Assembly: GCA_900317835.1 (NCBI GenBank)
Contig: ONIL01000022.1
Location: 1 to 64,000, forward strand
DNA from: an uncultured Prevotellaceae bacterium
Lineage (GTDB): Bacteria > Bacteroidota > Bacteroidia > Bacteroidales > Muribaculaceae
DNA: 64,000 nt
Reading direction: 5' to 3'
Shown here: one piece after another, positions 28,098 through 38,664 of the stretch
Position numbering within the stretch: the stretch's first letter is position 1
Layout: each line of letters begins with the position of its first letter
Translations under genes and position numbers: made by a program
Notes under the pieces: model-generated
What the model was told of the DNA's origin: nothing
What the model saw: only the letters and a program-made list of their open reading frames with translations
Databases searched by the model: none

Positions 28098-30095
28098 ATG
28101 CCACTAAGTTTAGCAATAGTAGTTGTAGTATTGCCCCTGCTGATGTTCCTGTTCCTGGGACTTGTCGGGGTGAAGATGGGTAGAAAAATCACTGGTGTGA
28201 TTGGCGTGCTGGCCATGCTGGTCGATACCGTTCTTGCCTATGGCGTGGCGCTCACCTATTTCTTCGGGAGCGGCCAAGGCCAGATGGTGGACGTCGTCCG
28301 CCAGGCTGTCGTTGTCGCTAATCCCGCCTGGTTGTCGTTTACCGACACGCTGGTGGTGCGCATGGGTGTCCTCGTTGACCCCATCGCTGCGATGATGCTT
28401 GTGGTGATTACCACCGTGTCGTTGATGGTGCACCTTTACAGCCTCGGGTACATGAGCGACCATGATGGCAACGCCGAGAAGGGATTCCAGCGTTACTATG
28501 CCTTCCTGGCGCTGTTCACGTTCTCGATGCTGGGATTGGTAGTGGCCACCAACATTTTCCAGATTTTCGTCTTCTTTGAGATGGTGGGTCTGTCATCCTA
28601 CCTGCTCATCGGTTTCTATTACTCGACACCCGCTGCCAACCATGCCAACAAGAAGGCCTTCATCGTCACCCGTCTGGCTGACCTGTTCTTCCTGTTGGGT
28701 ATCATGATTTTGAGCTATTATACCGGCACCTTCGACTTCGACGCGCTGGTATTCGGGCCCACAATGTCGGGTAGCCTCGAGACCGCCCAGAGTGCCATCA
28801 GCACTGCCGGCGGTGCCACCTTCCTGGGCTGCTCGGTCATGGGATGGGCGTTGACCTTCATCTTCATTGGCGGTGCCGGTAAGAGTGCGATGTACCCCTT
28901 GCACATCTGGCTGCCCGACGCTATGGAGGGTCCCACCCCCGTGTCGGCGCTGATTCACGCTGCGACCATGGTTGTCGCCGGTGTGTTCCTGGTGGCAAGG
29001 CTCTTCCCGCTATATGTCCTCGAGCAGGGTGCGATGAACATCATCCTGGTCGTTGGCGCCTTCACGGCCTTCTATGCCGCCGCCATCGCCTGCACCCAGA
29101 GCGACATCAAGCGTGCGCTGGCCTTCTCGACCATCTCGCAGATTGCCTTCATGATGACCTCGCTGGCCGTTAGCTCCAACAACAACTCGCTCATCGAGAT
29201 TCACGAGGGTTACGGCCTGGGTTACATGGCGTCGATGTTCCACCTGTTCACCCACGCTATGTTCAAGGCGTTGCTCTTCCTGTGTGCCGGTGCTATCATT
29301 CATGCCGTTCACAGCAATGAGAACGACAAGATGCACGGTCTGCACAAGTACATGCCCATCACCAGCATCTGCTTCCTTATCGGCTGTCTTGCCATTGCGG
29401 GTATTCCCCCGTTTGCCGGCTTCTTCAGTAAGGACGAGATCCTCGTTGCTGCCTATGAGCGTGGCCTAGGTTGGGGACTGTGGATGTCGATGGTGGCTTG
29501 CATGACCGCCTTCTACATGTTCCGCATCTATTACCTCATCTTCTTCTGGAAGAAACATGAGGTGCACGATGAACATCACGCGCCCAAGGATCAGCCTTGG
29601 ACGATGACCCTGCCGCTGATTATCCTTGCAGCCATCTCGTGTGTTGCGGGCTTTGTGCCCTTCCACAACCTGGTGACCTGGGACGGCCATCACCTGCACA
29701 CCGCTCTCAACTGGACGGTTGCAGGTTCGAGCATCTGTGTCGCCCTGGTGGGTATCGGTTTGGCCACGTTAATGTATTACAAGGAAAACCCGCTGCCCGA
29801 GCGCATGGCCAATGCAATGCGCGGCCTGTGGACAGCAAGCTACAAGCGCTTCTACATGGATGAGCTCTACCAGTTCATCACCCACAAGGTGATCTTCCAG
29901 GGCATCTGTGTGCCCATTGCATGGTTCGACCGTCACATCATCGACGGCTTCATGAACTTGCTGGCCGATGTGACCAATAATGTATCGTTCGGTATCCGCC
30001 GCTTGCAGTCAGGAACCATTCAGGGTTATGTGTTTGTGTATATGATAGGAGCCCTGTTGCTCGCAGTCATCACAATGATATGTATAATGTTCTAA
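28098..30095 (+). CDS. nuoL: NADH-quinone oxidoreductase subunit L
   Basis: Antiporter-like distal subunit of 665 residues with about 16 helices. Key pumping residues are visible: Glu in FFEMVGLSSYLLIGF, Lys in GGAGKSAMYPLHIWLPDAMEGPTPVSA, and Lys and His in FHLFTHAMFKALLFLCAGAIIHAVH. A long C-terminal segment (about 520-665) fits the lateral helix. Confidence 0.96.
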   Translation: MPLSLAIVVVVLPLLMFLFLGLVGVKMGRKITGVIGVLAMLVDTVLAYGVALTYFFGSGQGQMVDVVRQAVVVANPAWLSFTDTLVVRMGVLVDPIAAMMLVVITTVSLMVHLYSLGYMSDHDGNAEKGFQRYYAFLALFTFSMLGLVVATNIFQIFVFFEMVGLSSYLLIGFYYSTPAANHANKKAFIVTRLADLFFLLGIMILSYYTGTFDFDALVFGPTMSGSLETAQSAISTAGGATFLGCSVMGWALTFIFIGGAGKSAMYPLHIWLPDAMEGPTPVSALIHAATMVVAGVFLVARLFPLYVLEQGAMNIILVVGAFTAFYAAAIACTQSDIKRALAFSTISQIAFMMTSLAVSSNNNSLIEIHEGYGLGYMASMFHLFTHAMFKALLFLCAGAIIHAVHSNENDKMHGLHKYMPITSICFLIGCLAIAGIPPFAGFFSKDEILVAAYERGLGWGLWMSMVACMTAFYMFRIYYLIFFWKKHEVHDEHHAPKDQPWTMTLPLIILAAISCVAGFVPFHNLVTWDGHHLHTALNWTVAGSSICVALVGIGLATLMYYKENPLPERMANAMRGLWTASYKRFYMDELYQFITHKVIFQGICVPIAWFDRHIIDGFMNLLADVTNNVSFGIRRLQSGTIQGYVFVYMIGALLLAVITMICIMF

Positions 30096-30129
30096 TATCA
30101 ACGGTCTATCAAAATAGAAAGGATATACA

Positions 30130-31656
30130 ATGGAAATTTTCAATAATATACTGATTTACTTTGTGATCGTGCCTCTGTTGACGCTTGGAGGCCTGGCCCT
30201 GTGCAGCAATCGCGGCATCAAGGCCATCAGGACCGTTGCTGTCGTGGGTGCCAGCGTGCTCATGGTGCTGGCCATCTGGCTGGTGAGCATTTTCCTGCAG
30301 ACCCGTGGCGCTGGTGACACCAGCGAAATGATATTGCAGAGTCACGTCATGTGGTATGCTCCGTTCAACATTCAGCTCTCGCTGGGAGTTGACGGCGTCA
30401 GCGTGGTGATGATATTGCTGTCGGCGTTCATCGTGTTCGCCGGCGTGTTCGCCTCGTGGAAGATGAACCCCCTGCCCAAGCAGTTCTTCATGTGGTTCTT
30501 CCTGTTGTCCACGGGCGTGTTTGGTTTCTTTATCTCGATTGACCTGTTCACGATGTTCATGTTCTATGAGGTCGCTCTGATTCCCATGTACCTGCTGATT
30601 GGTGTTTGGGGTAGCGGCAACAAGAACTACAGCGCCATGAAACTGACGCTGATGCTGATGGGAGGATCAGCCTTCCTGATGCTTGGCTTGATTGGAATCT
30701 ATTTCCACTCGGCTCCCGAGGGTCAGCCCTTGACGATGAATATCTTGAATATTGCTCATAACGATGCCATCCCGCACAGCTGGCAGTATGTACTGTTCCC
30801 GCTGACGTTTGTCGGCTTCGGCGTGTTGGGTGCCATGTTCCCGTTCCACACATGGTCTCCCGACGGTCATGCCTCGGCGCCCACTGCGGTGTCGATGCTC
30901 CACGCCGGTGTGCTGATGAAACTTGGTGGTTACGGCTGCTTCCGCATTGCTATTTACCTGATGCCGTTTGCCGCCAATGAACTGGCATGGATTTTCCTGC
31001 TGCTGACAGGCTTCAGCATCGTCTATGGAGCGTTGAGCGCTTGTGTGCAGACCGACCTCAAGTACATCAATGCCTATTCGTCGGTGAGCCACTGCGGTAT
31101 GGTATTGTTTGCCATCCTGATGTTCAACACCACGGCGATGACCGGTGCTGTGCTGCAGATGCTCTCGCATGGTCTGATGACGGCATTGTTCTTTGCCCTG
31201 ATCGGTATGATTTATGGTCGCACCCACACGCGTGACATCCGCGACATGGGCGGTATGATGCACATCATGCCTTATCTGGGTGTGGGCTATGTGATTGCCG
31301 GTTTGGCATCGTTGGGTCTGCCGTTCCTGAGCGGTTTTGCTGCCGAGATGACCATCTTCATGGGCTCGTTCCAGCACACCGACACCTTCCACCGTGTGCT
31401 CACCATCATGGCGACCACTTCGATTGTCGTGACGGCGGTTTACATCTTGCGCGTTGTCGCCAAGTTGCTCTTCGGTGAGGTGCAGGATGAGCACCACCGC
31501 TCGCTGACCGACGCCACTTGGGAGGAGCGCCTCTCGACGGCCACGCTGATTCTGGCTGTGGCTGCCATCGGTTGCTTCCCCAACTTCTTTATTAACATCA
31601 TCAGTAGCAGCTTTGACCCCGTCGTTAAGGCGTTGCAGGCTGCATTGCCCTTGTGA
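30130..31656 (+). CDS. nuoM: NADH-quinone oxidoreductase subunit M
   Basis: Antiporter-like subunit of 508 residues and 14 helices. The conserved Glu is in FMFYEVALIPMYLLIGVWG and the Lys in LHAGVLMKLGGYG. PFHTWSPDGHASAPTAVSM is the usual loop after helix 7. Thirty-four bases separate it from nuoL. Confidence 0.96.
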   Translation: MEIFNNILIYFVIVPLLTLGGLALCSNRGIKAIRTVAVVGASVLMVLAIWLVSIFLQTRGAGDTSEMILQSHVMWYAPFNIQLSLGVDGVSVVMILLSAFIVFAGVFASWKMNPLPKQFFMWFFLLSTGVFGFFISIDLFTMFMFYEVALIPMYLLIGVWGSGNKNYSAMKLTLMLMGGSAFLMLGLIGIYFHSAPEGQPLTMNILNIAHNDAIPHSWQYVLFPLTFVGFGVLGAMFPFHTWSPDGHASAPTAVSMLHAGVLMKLGGYGCFRIAIYLMPFAANELAWIFLLLTGFSIVYGALSACVQTDLKYINAYSSVSHCGMVLFAILMFNTTAMTGAVLQMLSHGLMTALFFALIGMIYGRTHTRDIRDMGGMMHIMPYLGVGYVIAGLASLGLPFLSGFAAEMTIFMGSFQHTDTFHRVLTIMATTSIVVTAVYILRVVAKLLFGEVQDEHHRSLTDATWEERLSTATLILAVAAIGCFPNFFINIISSSFDPVVKALQAALPL

Positions 31657-31697
31657 TGAAAGTGTTTAACCTGATAATAAAAGCATAAGATAGAGAT

Positions 31698-33176
31698 ATG
31701 GATTTCAATCTGGATTATTCACAAATCTTGTATATGCCGCAGGAGATTGGCCTGTTGGTGGTTTTCGTGCTTGTTTTCTTATACGACACTTTCATGCCTG
31801 AGCGCTCCAAGCGCTTTACGGCCGTGTTCTCGGTCATCATGATGGCGCTTTACACGATATATTGCTTCTGCCTGCCTGCTGTGGCGGGAGAAGCCTTCGG
31901 TGGCATGTTTGAGTCCAGTGCCCCCACTTGGGTGATGAAGAACATCCTCAGTGTGGGTGTGCTGCTGGTGCTCCTGCAGGCTGTGAAGTGGACCGACAGC
32001 GACTTCGTGAGCATCCGCCGCGGCGAGTTCTACGAGTTGACGTTGTTGACGTTGTTCGGCATGTTCCTCATGATATCGGCACGGCATTTCCTGCTGTTCG
32101 TCATCGGTCTGGAGACCGCCTCGTTGCCTATCGCGGCACTGGCAGCCTTCGAGAAGCGTTATTACGAGTCACATGAGGCGGCAGCCAAGTACATTTTCAC
32201 TGCCATCTTCTCGTCGGCGATTTTCCTGCTGGGTATCTCGTTTGTGTATGGCATGAGCGGTTCCCTGTACTTCAGCGATATCGCCACGGCACTCATCGGT
32301 AACCGTTCGGCACTGCTGATCGCAGCTCTGGCCTTTGTCATTGCCGGTGTTGGCTTCAAACTCTCGCTGGTGCCCTTCCACCTGTGGACGGCCGACGTTT
32401 ACCAGGGCTCGCCCACAGCTGTGACCAGCTACCTGTCGGTCATCAGCAAGGGTGCTGCAGCCTTCTCGTTCCTGATCATCCTTGTTCAGGTGTTCGGCTC
32501 GGCCTACTCTCAGGTATGGGAGTGGATGCTCTATGCCCTCATCGTGCTCACGATCACGCTGGGTAACCTGTTCGCCATCCGTCAGCGCAACCTCAAGCGC
32601 TTCTTGGCGTTCTCGTCAATTTCCCAGGCTGGTTACATCATGCTTGGCGTCATCGCTGTCAACGTGATGGGTATGTCCTCGATGATCTACTACGTGCTGG
32701 TTTACATCTTCAGCAACCTGGCAGCCTTCGGTGTGATTGCCGCTATCGAGCGTCAAACGGGCAAGGTCACCATGGACGACTATAACGGTCTGTTCAAGAC
32801 CAATCCGTGGCTTGCCTTCACGATGATGCTGGCGATGTTCTCGCTGGGTGGTATTCCTCCGTTTGCGGGCTTCTTCAGCAAGTTCTTCATCTTTGTCGGT
32901 GCCTGCCATCAGGGTTCGGTAGCTATCTATGCGTTGGTACTCATCGCGTTGGTCAACACCATCATCTCCCTGTACTACTATCTGTTGGTAGTCAAGGCGA
33001 TGTTCATCCGTCAGGACGAGTGTGTGATTCCTGCGTTCAAGAGCCATTGGACCGAGCGCACAGGTCTCATCCTGTGTGTGATGGGCATCATCTTCATTGG
33101 CCTGCTGAGTTGCATCTATACTGCCATCAATGGCAGCGTCGATGCCATCAGTTCCATGTTCGCGGTTATCCAATAA
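31698..33176 (+). CDS. nuoN: NADH-quinone oxidoreductase subunit N
   Basis: Antiporter-like subunit of 492 residues. The conserved Glu is in LFVIGLETASLPIAAL and Lys residues are in GVGFKLSLVPFHLWTADVYQGSP and NLKRFLAFSSISQAGYIMLG. It is the last gene of the block and is followed by a hairpin terminator. No nuoE, nuoF or nuoG accompanies the set, so the electron donor is likely not directly NADH, as in other 11-subunit complexes. Confidence 0.96.
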   Translation: MDFNLDYSQILYMPQEIGLLVVFVLVFLYDTFMPERSKRFTAVFSVIMMALYTIYCFCLPAVAGEAFGGMFESSAPTWVMKNILSVGVLLVLLQAVKWTDSDFVSIRRGEFYELTLLTLFGMFLMISARHFLLFVIGLETASLPIAALAAFEKRYYESHEAAAKYIFTAIFSSAIFLLGISFVYGMSGSLYFSDIATALIGNRSALLIAALAFVIAGVGFKLSLVPFHLWTADVYQGSPTAVTSYLSVISKGAAAFSFLIILVQVFGSAYSQVWEWMLYALIVLTITLGNLFAIRQRNLKRFLAFSSISQAGYIMLGVIAVNVMGMSSMIYYVLVYIFSNLAAFGVIAAIERQTGKVTMDDYNGLFKTNPWLAFTMMLAMFSLGGIPPFAGFFSKFFIFVGACHQGSVAIYALVLIALVNTIISLYYYLLVVKAMFIRQDECVIPAFKSHWTERTGLILCVMGIIFIGLLSCIYTAINGSVDAISSMFAVIQ

Positions 33177-33257
33177 ATATCGATACAATCAATATTAACT
33201 TCTGATATTATTTAGCATAACCAAACAGAATCAGGTTTATTCATAACTATGATGAGG

Positions 33258-33296
33258 GGAAGCGTCGCGGTAGTCCGCCATGCTTCCTTGATTTTT
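33258..33296 (+). terminator. Terminator of the nuo-atp-nuo block
   Basis: GGAAGC (33258-33263) pairs with GCTTCC (33282-33287) and GCGG with CCGC inside, separated by a small symmetric internal loop; the apex is TAGT. TTGATTTTTT follows. It is 82 bases past nuoN. Confidence 0.7.
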
Positions 33297-33306
33297 TCCA
33301 TTGATA

Positions 33307-33377
33307 TGCGCAAATTGTTGAAAACAATAATTAGCATTTATTTGATTTTTGCGCAAAATAATGTATATATGCGCAAG
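33307..33377. repeat. Three TGCGCAA repeats upstream of the BspA gene
   Basis: TGCGCAAA at 33307-33314 and 33350-33357 and TGCGCAAG at 33370-33377, spaced 43 and 20 bases apart, in front of the BspA-SUMF1 gene. The cores TGCGCA are palindromic. They may be operator sites; a weak promoter (TTG, N19, TATATATG) overlaps the last two. Confidence 0.35.
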
Positions 33378-33410
33378 AGAATCCACTATTAACTTTTAAA
33401 AGTAGTTATT

Positions 33411-36400
33411 ATGATGAAACGACGACTAATGAGGTGGTGCGCACTTGTGGCGTGCCTGGTGTGTGCCGTAAGTGCTGGAGCCTATAACTTCGAGTCAAAC
33501 GGCATCTATTACAACATCACGAGCAGAGACCCGGCGACTGTTGAGGTGACCTACTACAACGACTACCATAAGTACACTGGCAGTGTTAATATTCCCTCAA
33601 GTGTTACCCATGATGGGACGACCTACACGGTGACGGCTATCGGTCAGGAGGCGTTTTACAAGTGTCATGACTTGACCAATGTGACGTTACCCTCTACGCT
33701 GACTGATATCCGGAACTATGCCTTCTATGATTGTTTAAAGTTGGAAAAAGTGACGCTTCCCAATAGCCTCACCTACCTTGGTGCCTATGCTTTTGCATAT
33801 TGTGGATCTGAGGCTTCTAGTTTTACTTCGGTGGTAGTTCCTGATGCTGTCATTGATCTTGGTTTTGGCGCGTTCACCGGCTGCAAAAAGTTGACTAACG
33901 TGACCCTAGGCAGTGGTGTCAGTATCATGAATGAAAATGTTTTTAAGGAATGCACTGCCCTGACCAACGTGACGTGCTTGGCGATGACTCCTCCTATCAT
34001 CTACCGTAGCGCTTTTGTTCAGAGCCACTACAGCAGTGTGAACCTTAAGGTGCCCAAGTCGTCGGTCAGCGCCTACCAGGCCAACTCTAATTGAGGCCAG
34101 TTCAGCAATATTCAGGCTCTGAATTACGACTTTATCAAGGACAATATCCCTTTCAGGATTGTGAATGCCGCTGAACAGACGGTGGCTGTGACTTATGAAA
34201 CATTCGGTGCTCACAGTGGCGTTGTTACCATTCCTGAAACTGTCACCCATGACAATGTGACTTACATCGTGACGAATATTGATTCTCAAGCTTTTCGCGG
34301 TTGTTCAAACTTGTCGGTCATCAATTTGCCCTCGACGCTTCAGTATATTGGTACTTATGCCTTCTATAACTGCACGTCGCTGACTGGTGTCAGAATTCCT
34401 GACAATGTGTGGTATGTCGCCTCGTGGGCATTCCAGGGCTGTACAAACCTGGCGTCTGTGGACTTGGGTTCTGGCCTTACCAAGATGGGCAACTCTACTT
34501 TTACTGGCTGCACGTCGCTGACAAACATCCGTTGCAGGGCCTATTCGCCACCAGCAATCATGACGGCCACGCTGTCCGACCAATATGCCACGGCCACGCT
34601 GACCGTTCCCTACATGTCGATGAGTGCTTATGAAAATGCCGACTACTGGAGTAATTTCACCACCATCAAGGATGCTGACTATGACTTCTTCGTTGATGGC
34701 CTGTACTATATCCGCACGGGTAGCAACAAGGTGAGTGTGAGCTATAGGGACAAGAATTACAATAGCTATTCAGGCGATGTGGTGATTCCCGATCAGATCA
34801 CCTATGACGGGGTAACTTACTTGGTGACCGGCATCCGTCAGAATGCTTTCTTTTCTTGTGCTGGCTTGACCTCTATTCAGTTCCCGCAATCCAGTTTAAA
34901 ACTGATTGATGGTTCTTCCTTCCTTGGGTGTACCTCGTTGACCAAGGTTGATATCCCCAACTCGGTAACCCTTGTAGGTGGCATGGCTTTTTATGGCTGC
35001 ACAAATCTGACATATGTGATCATCGGGGAGAATTGTTCTTTTACCGGTCAGTATAACGTGTTTAAGAATTGTAACAATATTCAATTCGTGACCTGCTTTG
35101 CCAAGACCCCGCCGGTGATGGATGAGACAGACTTTACCCAGGCCACTTATGCCAATGCCTTTCTCCTGGTACCACAAGAATCGGAGTCACTCTATGCTGA
35201 AGCCCCCGTCTGGAATCTGTTCCAAAACAGGGACATAACGGATTGCGACTTTATGGTTGATGGCATCTATTACAAGAAAATTTACGGCAATTATGTGGGC
35301 GTGGCTTGCAAGGACTTGAGTTATGGCTCTTATAGAGGGGAAGTCAGCGTTCCTGCGACCGTGGAATATGAAGGCGTGACCTATGAAGTGATAAAGGTCT
35401 GCAATAATGCCTTTGCTGAATGTCACTACCTGTGGAGTGTGACACTTCCCAGCACGATCACCTCCATTGATTACAATGCCTTCAGGGATTGCGCAATCAC
35501 CTCCATCATTGTGCCTGACGCTGTTGAGATGATTGCTGACGGAGCATTCAAGATGTGTCACAATCTGAGGAAAGTGACCCTGGGCAGCGGCTTCAGCTAT
35601 CTGAATGGCAATATATTCCATGACACGCCTGCTCTGAAAAAACTCATCATCGACGACACCACGCCGCCCGCGATTGAGAGCAACACGTTTGATCAGAGCC
35701 ATTACAGCGATGTGGTGATTATTGTTCCCAAGTCGTGCAAGCCAGTCTACCAGGCGGCCGACTATTGGATGAATTTCACCCACTACGGACAGAAAATCTA
35801 CGACTTTGAGAAAGACGGCGTCTATTATAACATCACCAGTACCAGCACTGTCGAGGTGACCAGTGAGACCGATTACTACGGCGACTACAGCGACAGCTAC
35901 GAGGATGCTGTTGTTATCCCCAGCTTCGTGCCCTATGGCGGCAGGACTTATACCGTCAACGCCATTGGCAACTATGCGTTCAAGATGTGCAAGGGCATGT
36001 CGCAAATCACGTTGCCCACCACCATCGAGACGATTGGCTCTTATGCTTTCCACTATTGTGAGGATCTGAGCGAGGTGGTCATCCCCTTCTCGGTGACTAA
36101 TATTAAGAACAATGCCTTCTGGCTGTGTGTGAACCTTCGCGAGGTGGTCATTCCCAACTCGGTGACGACAGTCGGCTCGATGGCCTTCCGCAACTGCTCA
36201 ATCCTGGAGAAGGTGGTGATCGGCAAGAGCGTGACCTCTATCGGATCGACTTGCTTCTATTATTGCCCGGAGATTGCCGAAGTGACCTGTCTGGCCGAGG
36301 TGCCCCCGACGCTCTATGATGAAGGCGACAACACCACCTTTATGCCGGCCGTTTACGAGAGCGCGGCTTTGAGGGTTCCCTATGGTTCACACGAGGACTA

Positions 36401-37367
36401 CTGCAACGATAGCATGTGGGGCCTATTCGCTAACATCGTTAGTAAGCAAGACGTTGAGCCGGCAATCGTTGGTGATGTGGACAACGACGGCTCCGTCACC
36501 ATTGGCGATGTGACAGCCATGATCGATCTGCTGCTGAGCGAAGAGACGCCCAATAATCTTGCTGCCGTTGACATGAATGGTGACAACGACTTCGCGATCA
36601 ATGACTTGACAACCTTGATTGACCAATTGCTGGATGATACCGCTGGCAGCATCACAACCGGCAGTTCTGCCCGCCGTGAGTTCCTCATCAATTGCTGTCA
36701 TTTCAACATGATCAAGGTGGATGGCGGCACGTTCATGATGGGTCTTGAGGGCGATGACCTTGCCACTCCCGTTCATCAGGTGACTTTGTCGGACTATCAC
36801 ATTGGCGAGACCGAGGTGACCCAGGCATTGTGGACGGCTGTCATGCACAGCAATCCGAGCTATAATCAGTCAAGCGATGACCGGCCTGTAGAGAATATGG
36901 ACTGGTACGCTTGCCAGGAGTTTGTCAATAAGTTGAGTGCCATGACTGGAGAGAACTTCAGCCTGCCCACCGAGGCCCAGTGGGAATTTGCTGCCCGTGG
37001 CGGCAATAAGAGCCTGGGATACATCTACTCTGGCAGCAACAACCTAGACGAAGTGGCATGGTATAACAGTAATTCCGGTAACTCCACCCATCCAGTAGCC
37101 ATGAAGAAGGCCAATGAGTTGGGCTTATACGACATGAGCGGCAACGTGTTTGAGTGGTGTCAGGACTACCTGGGCAACTATACTAGCGAGGCTCAGATTG
37201 ATCCTCAAGGTCCTGCTACTGGCGACACCAGGGTATGCCGCGGCTCAGCCTATCTGCGTTACAATAATAACAACTGGTTCAAATGCGGTGGCCGAACCGG
37301 TGACACCCCAACGATGGCGGCTCAAGATTCCGGTCTGCGTTTAGCCATTGAACCTGATGCCGATTAG
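33411..37367 (+). pseudogene. BspA-LRR / dockerin / SUMF1 protein gene with in-frame TGA
   Basis: One 1,319-codon frame interrupted only by TGA at 34092-34094. Layout: signal peptide (1-24), about five blocks of BspA-type repeats, each opening with a DFxVDGxYY-like unit, a type I dockerin (calcium loops DVDNDGSVTIGDV and DMNGDNDFAINDL, about 1,020-1,075) and a C-terminal SUMF1/FGE-sulfatase domain (about 1,100-1,318) with FMMGLEGDD, PTEAQWEFAARGG and GLYDMSGNVFEWCQDY. Equivalent repeat positions read DYWSNF or DYWMNF, so the stop replaces a Trp codon (TGG to TGA). The FGE catalytic Cys pair is absent. A GTG at 34161 could restart the larger part, but it would lack a signal peptide. It is either a recent null allele or a sequencing error. 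Confidence 0.85.
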
Positions 37368-37405
37368 TCCACCGGGGCAAACCCGTTGACAGTTGCTGAA
37401 TAAAG

Positions 37406-37442
37406 AAAGAGGGTAAGCCAATACAATAGCTTACCCTCTTTT
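37406..37442 (+). terminator. Terminator after the BspA-SUMF1 gene
   Basis: AAAGAGGGTAAGC (37406-37418) and GCTTACCCTCTTT (37429-37441) form a perfect 13-bp stem with a 10-nt loop, followed by TTGTTTG. Confidence 0.85.
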
Positions 37443-37527
37443 GTTTGTGCAATGGACTTGTCATGCGTCGCTGACGAACCCAGAAGCGACTTGCGGGTTT
37501 AAAGTGGAGGAAGCGTCGTGAAAAGAA

Positions 37528-37557
37528 AAGGAGCGAAAGCCTGAACTCTCGCTCCTT
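37528..37557 (-). terminator. Terminator of efp
   Basis: AAGGAGCGA (37528-37536) pairs with TCGCTCCTT (37549-37557). On the minus strand it is followed by TTTTCTTTTC. It is 32 bases past the efp stop. Confidence 0.75.
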
Positions 37558-37589
37558 GATCTACTCGATTGATTAGTGTCACGGGATAA

Positions 37590-38153
37590 TTACCTCACGC
37601 GGCCCACGTAGCTGCCGTCGCGGGTGTCCACCTCGATGATCTCGTCGGTGTCAATGAACAGGGGCACGCGAACGGTGGCTCCGGTTTCGACGGTGGCGGG
37701 CTTGAGGGTGTTGGTGGCGGTATCGCCTTTCACGCCGGGCTCAGTGTAAGTGATCTTGAGCTGGGTCTTGATGGGCATCTCGGCGAAGAGAACGGTCTCG
37801 GTAGAGGCGTCGCTGACAACTTCCACGATGTCACCTTCCTTCATGTAGTCGGCACCCGTGATGAGGTTCTTGTCGATAGGAATCTGCTCAAAAGTCTCGT
37901 TGTTCATGAACATGGCATCGTTGCCATCCATGTACAGGTACTGATAGGGGCGACGCTCCACGCGCACGTCCTCGAGCTTCTCACCGATGTTGAAACGACG
38001 CTCCAGCACGCGGCCGTCAACGACGTTTTTCAGTTTGGTGCGCATGAAGGTGTTACCCTTACCGGGCTTTACATGAAGGAATTCGATGCAGAAATACAGA
38101 TCGCCATCCAAGCGGATGCACGTTCCGTTCTTGATGTCTTGAGCATTAATCAT
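37590..38153 (-). CDS. efp: Translation elongation factor P
   Basis: EF-P, 187 residues, relieves ribosome stalling at polyproline stretches. It has the three beta-barrel domains of normal length. Domain I carries the PGKGN loop with Lys32, the residue that is post-translationally modified in many bacteria. The EF-P signature lies in domain III near the C-terminus ([20 protein letters not shown]). It diverges from rpmH, a common Bacteroidetes arrangement, and has its own promoter and terminator. Confidence 0.95.
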   Translation of the reverse strand: MINAQDIKNGTCIRLDGDLYFCIEFLHVKPGKGNTFMRTKLKNVVDGRVLERRFNIGEKLEDVRVERRPYQYLYMDGNDAMFMNNETFEQIPIDKNLITGADYMKEGDIVEVVSDASTETVLFAEMPIKTQLKITYTEPGVKGDTATNTLKPATVETGATVRVPLFIDTDEIIEVDTRDGSYVGRVR

Positions 38154-38205
38154 AATTGTGCTATTGTTTTATGTGAATATTGTTTGTTTCAGTCTATTGT
38201 GGGTG

Positions 38206-38235
38206 CAAAAGTAGTGATTTTGAGAAAAAAAACAA
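38206..38235 (-). promoter_or_regulatory. Promoter of efp
   Basis: TTG (38235-38233; TTTTTG when extended), a 19-nt spacer and TACTTTTG (38213-38206) on the minus strand, giving a leader of about 45 nt. Confidence 0.65.
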
Positions 38236-38263
38236 AAACTTTTCTGCAAAAATGCGTTAGGAC

Positions 38264-38294
38264 TTGTGTAATTTGAAAAAAAGGACTAATTTTG
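38264..38294 (+). promoter_or_regulatory. Promoter of rpmH
   Basis: TTG (38264-38266), 20-nt spacer, TAATTTTG (38287-38294), with a start expected near 38301 and a leader of about 45 nt. Confidence 0.65.
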
Positions 38295-38345
38295 CACCGC
38301 ATTTTGCGAAAAATTTTCGGAACAACTAAAAAACAGAGATAAACA

Positions 38346-38498
38346 ATGAAAAGAACATTCCAACCCTCGAACCGTAAGAAAGCCAACAAGCATGGCTTCC
38401 GTAGTCGTATGCGCACCGCCGATGGCCGCAAGGTGCTTGCCCGCCGTCGCGCTAAGGGTCGTTACAGCCTGACCGTCAGCGATACCGTCTATAAGTAA
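38346..38498 (+). CDS. rpmH: 50S ribosomal protein L34
   Basis: Fifty residues, very basic, beginning [12 protein letters not shown] and with the L34 signature [20 protein letters not shown]. Length is typical for L34. It is monocistronic here, with its own promoter and a hairpin downstream; rnpA and dnaA are not adjacent. Confidence 0.95.
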   Translation: MKRTFQPSNRKKANKHGFRSRMRTADGRKVLARRRAKGRYSLTVSDTVYK

Positions 38499-38552
38499 AT
38501 CCCTCGTAAAACAGGGAATCGCAACACTTGTTGCGACTCTATAACGCATCAA

Positions 38553-38581
38553 GCCGTTATGGTCCTCGCGACCGTAACGGC
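38553..38581 (+). terminator. Hairpin after rpmH
   Basis: GCCGTTATGGTC (38553-38564) and GACCGTAACGGC (38570-38581) form a 12-bp stem (one G-U pair) with a 5-nt loop. Only ATTTGTT follows, so the U tract is weak. Confidence 0.6.
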
Positions 38582-38664
38582 ATTTGTTGCTTGAATGTCG
38601 TAATTATTGCCGAGCAATCAGGAGGCATAGGAGTCAACACCAAGATTAAACAAGACTGATAATA

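Noticed and set aside
34092-34094. TGA read as Trp or selenocysteine
   Set aside because: TGA is used as a normal stop elsewhere in this window (nuoA, cinA, cdsA), and no selenocysteine context is seen; a point mutation or read error is simpler.
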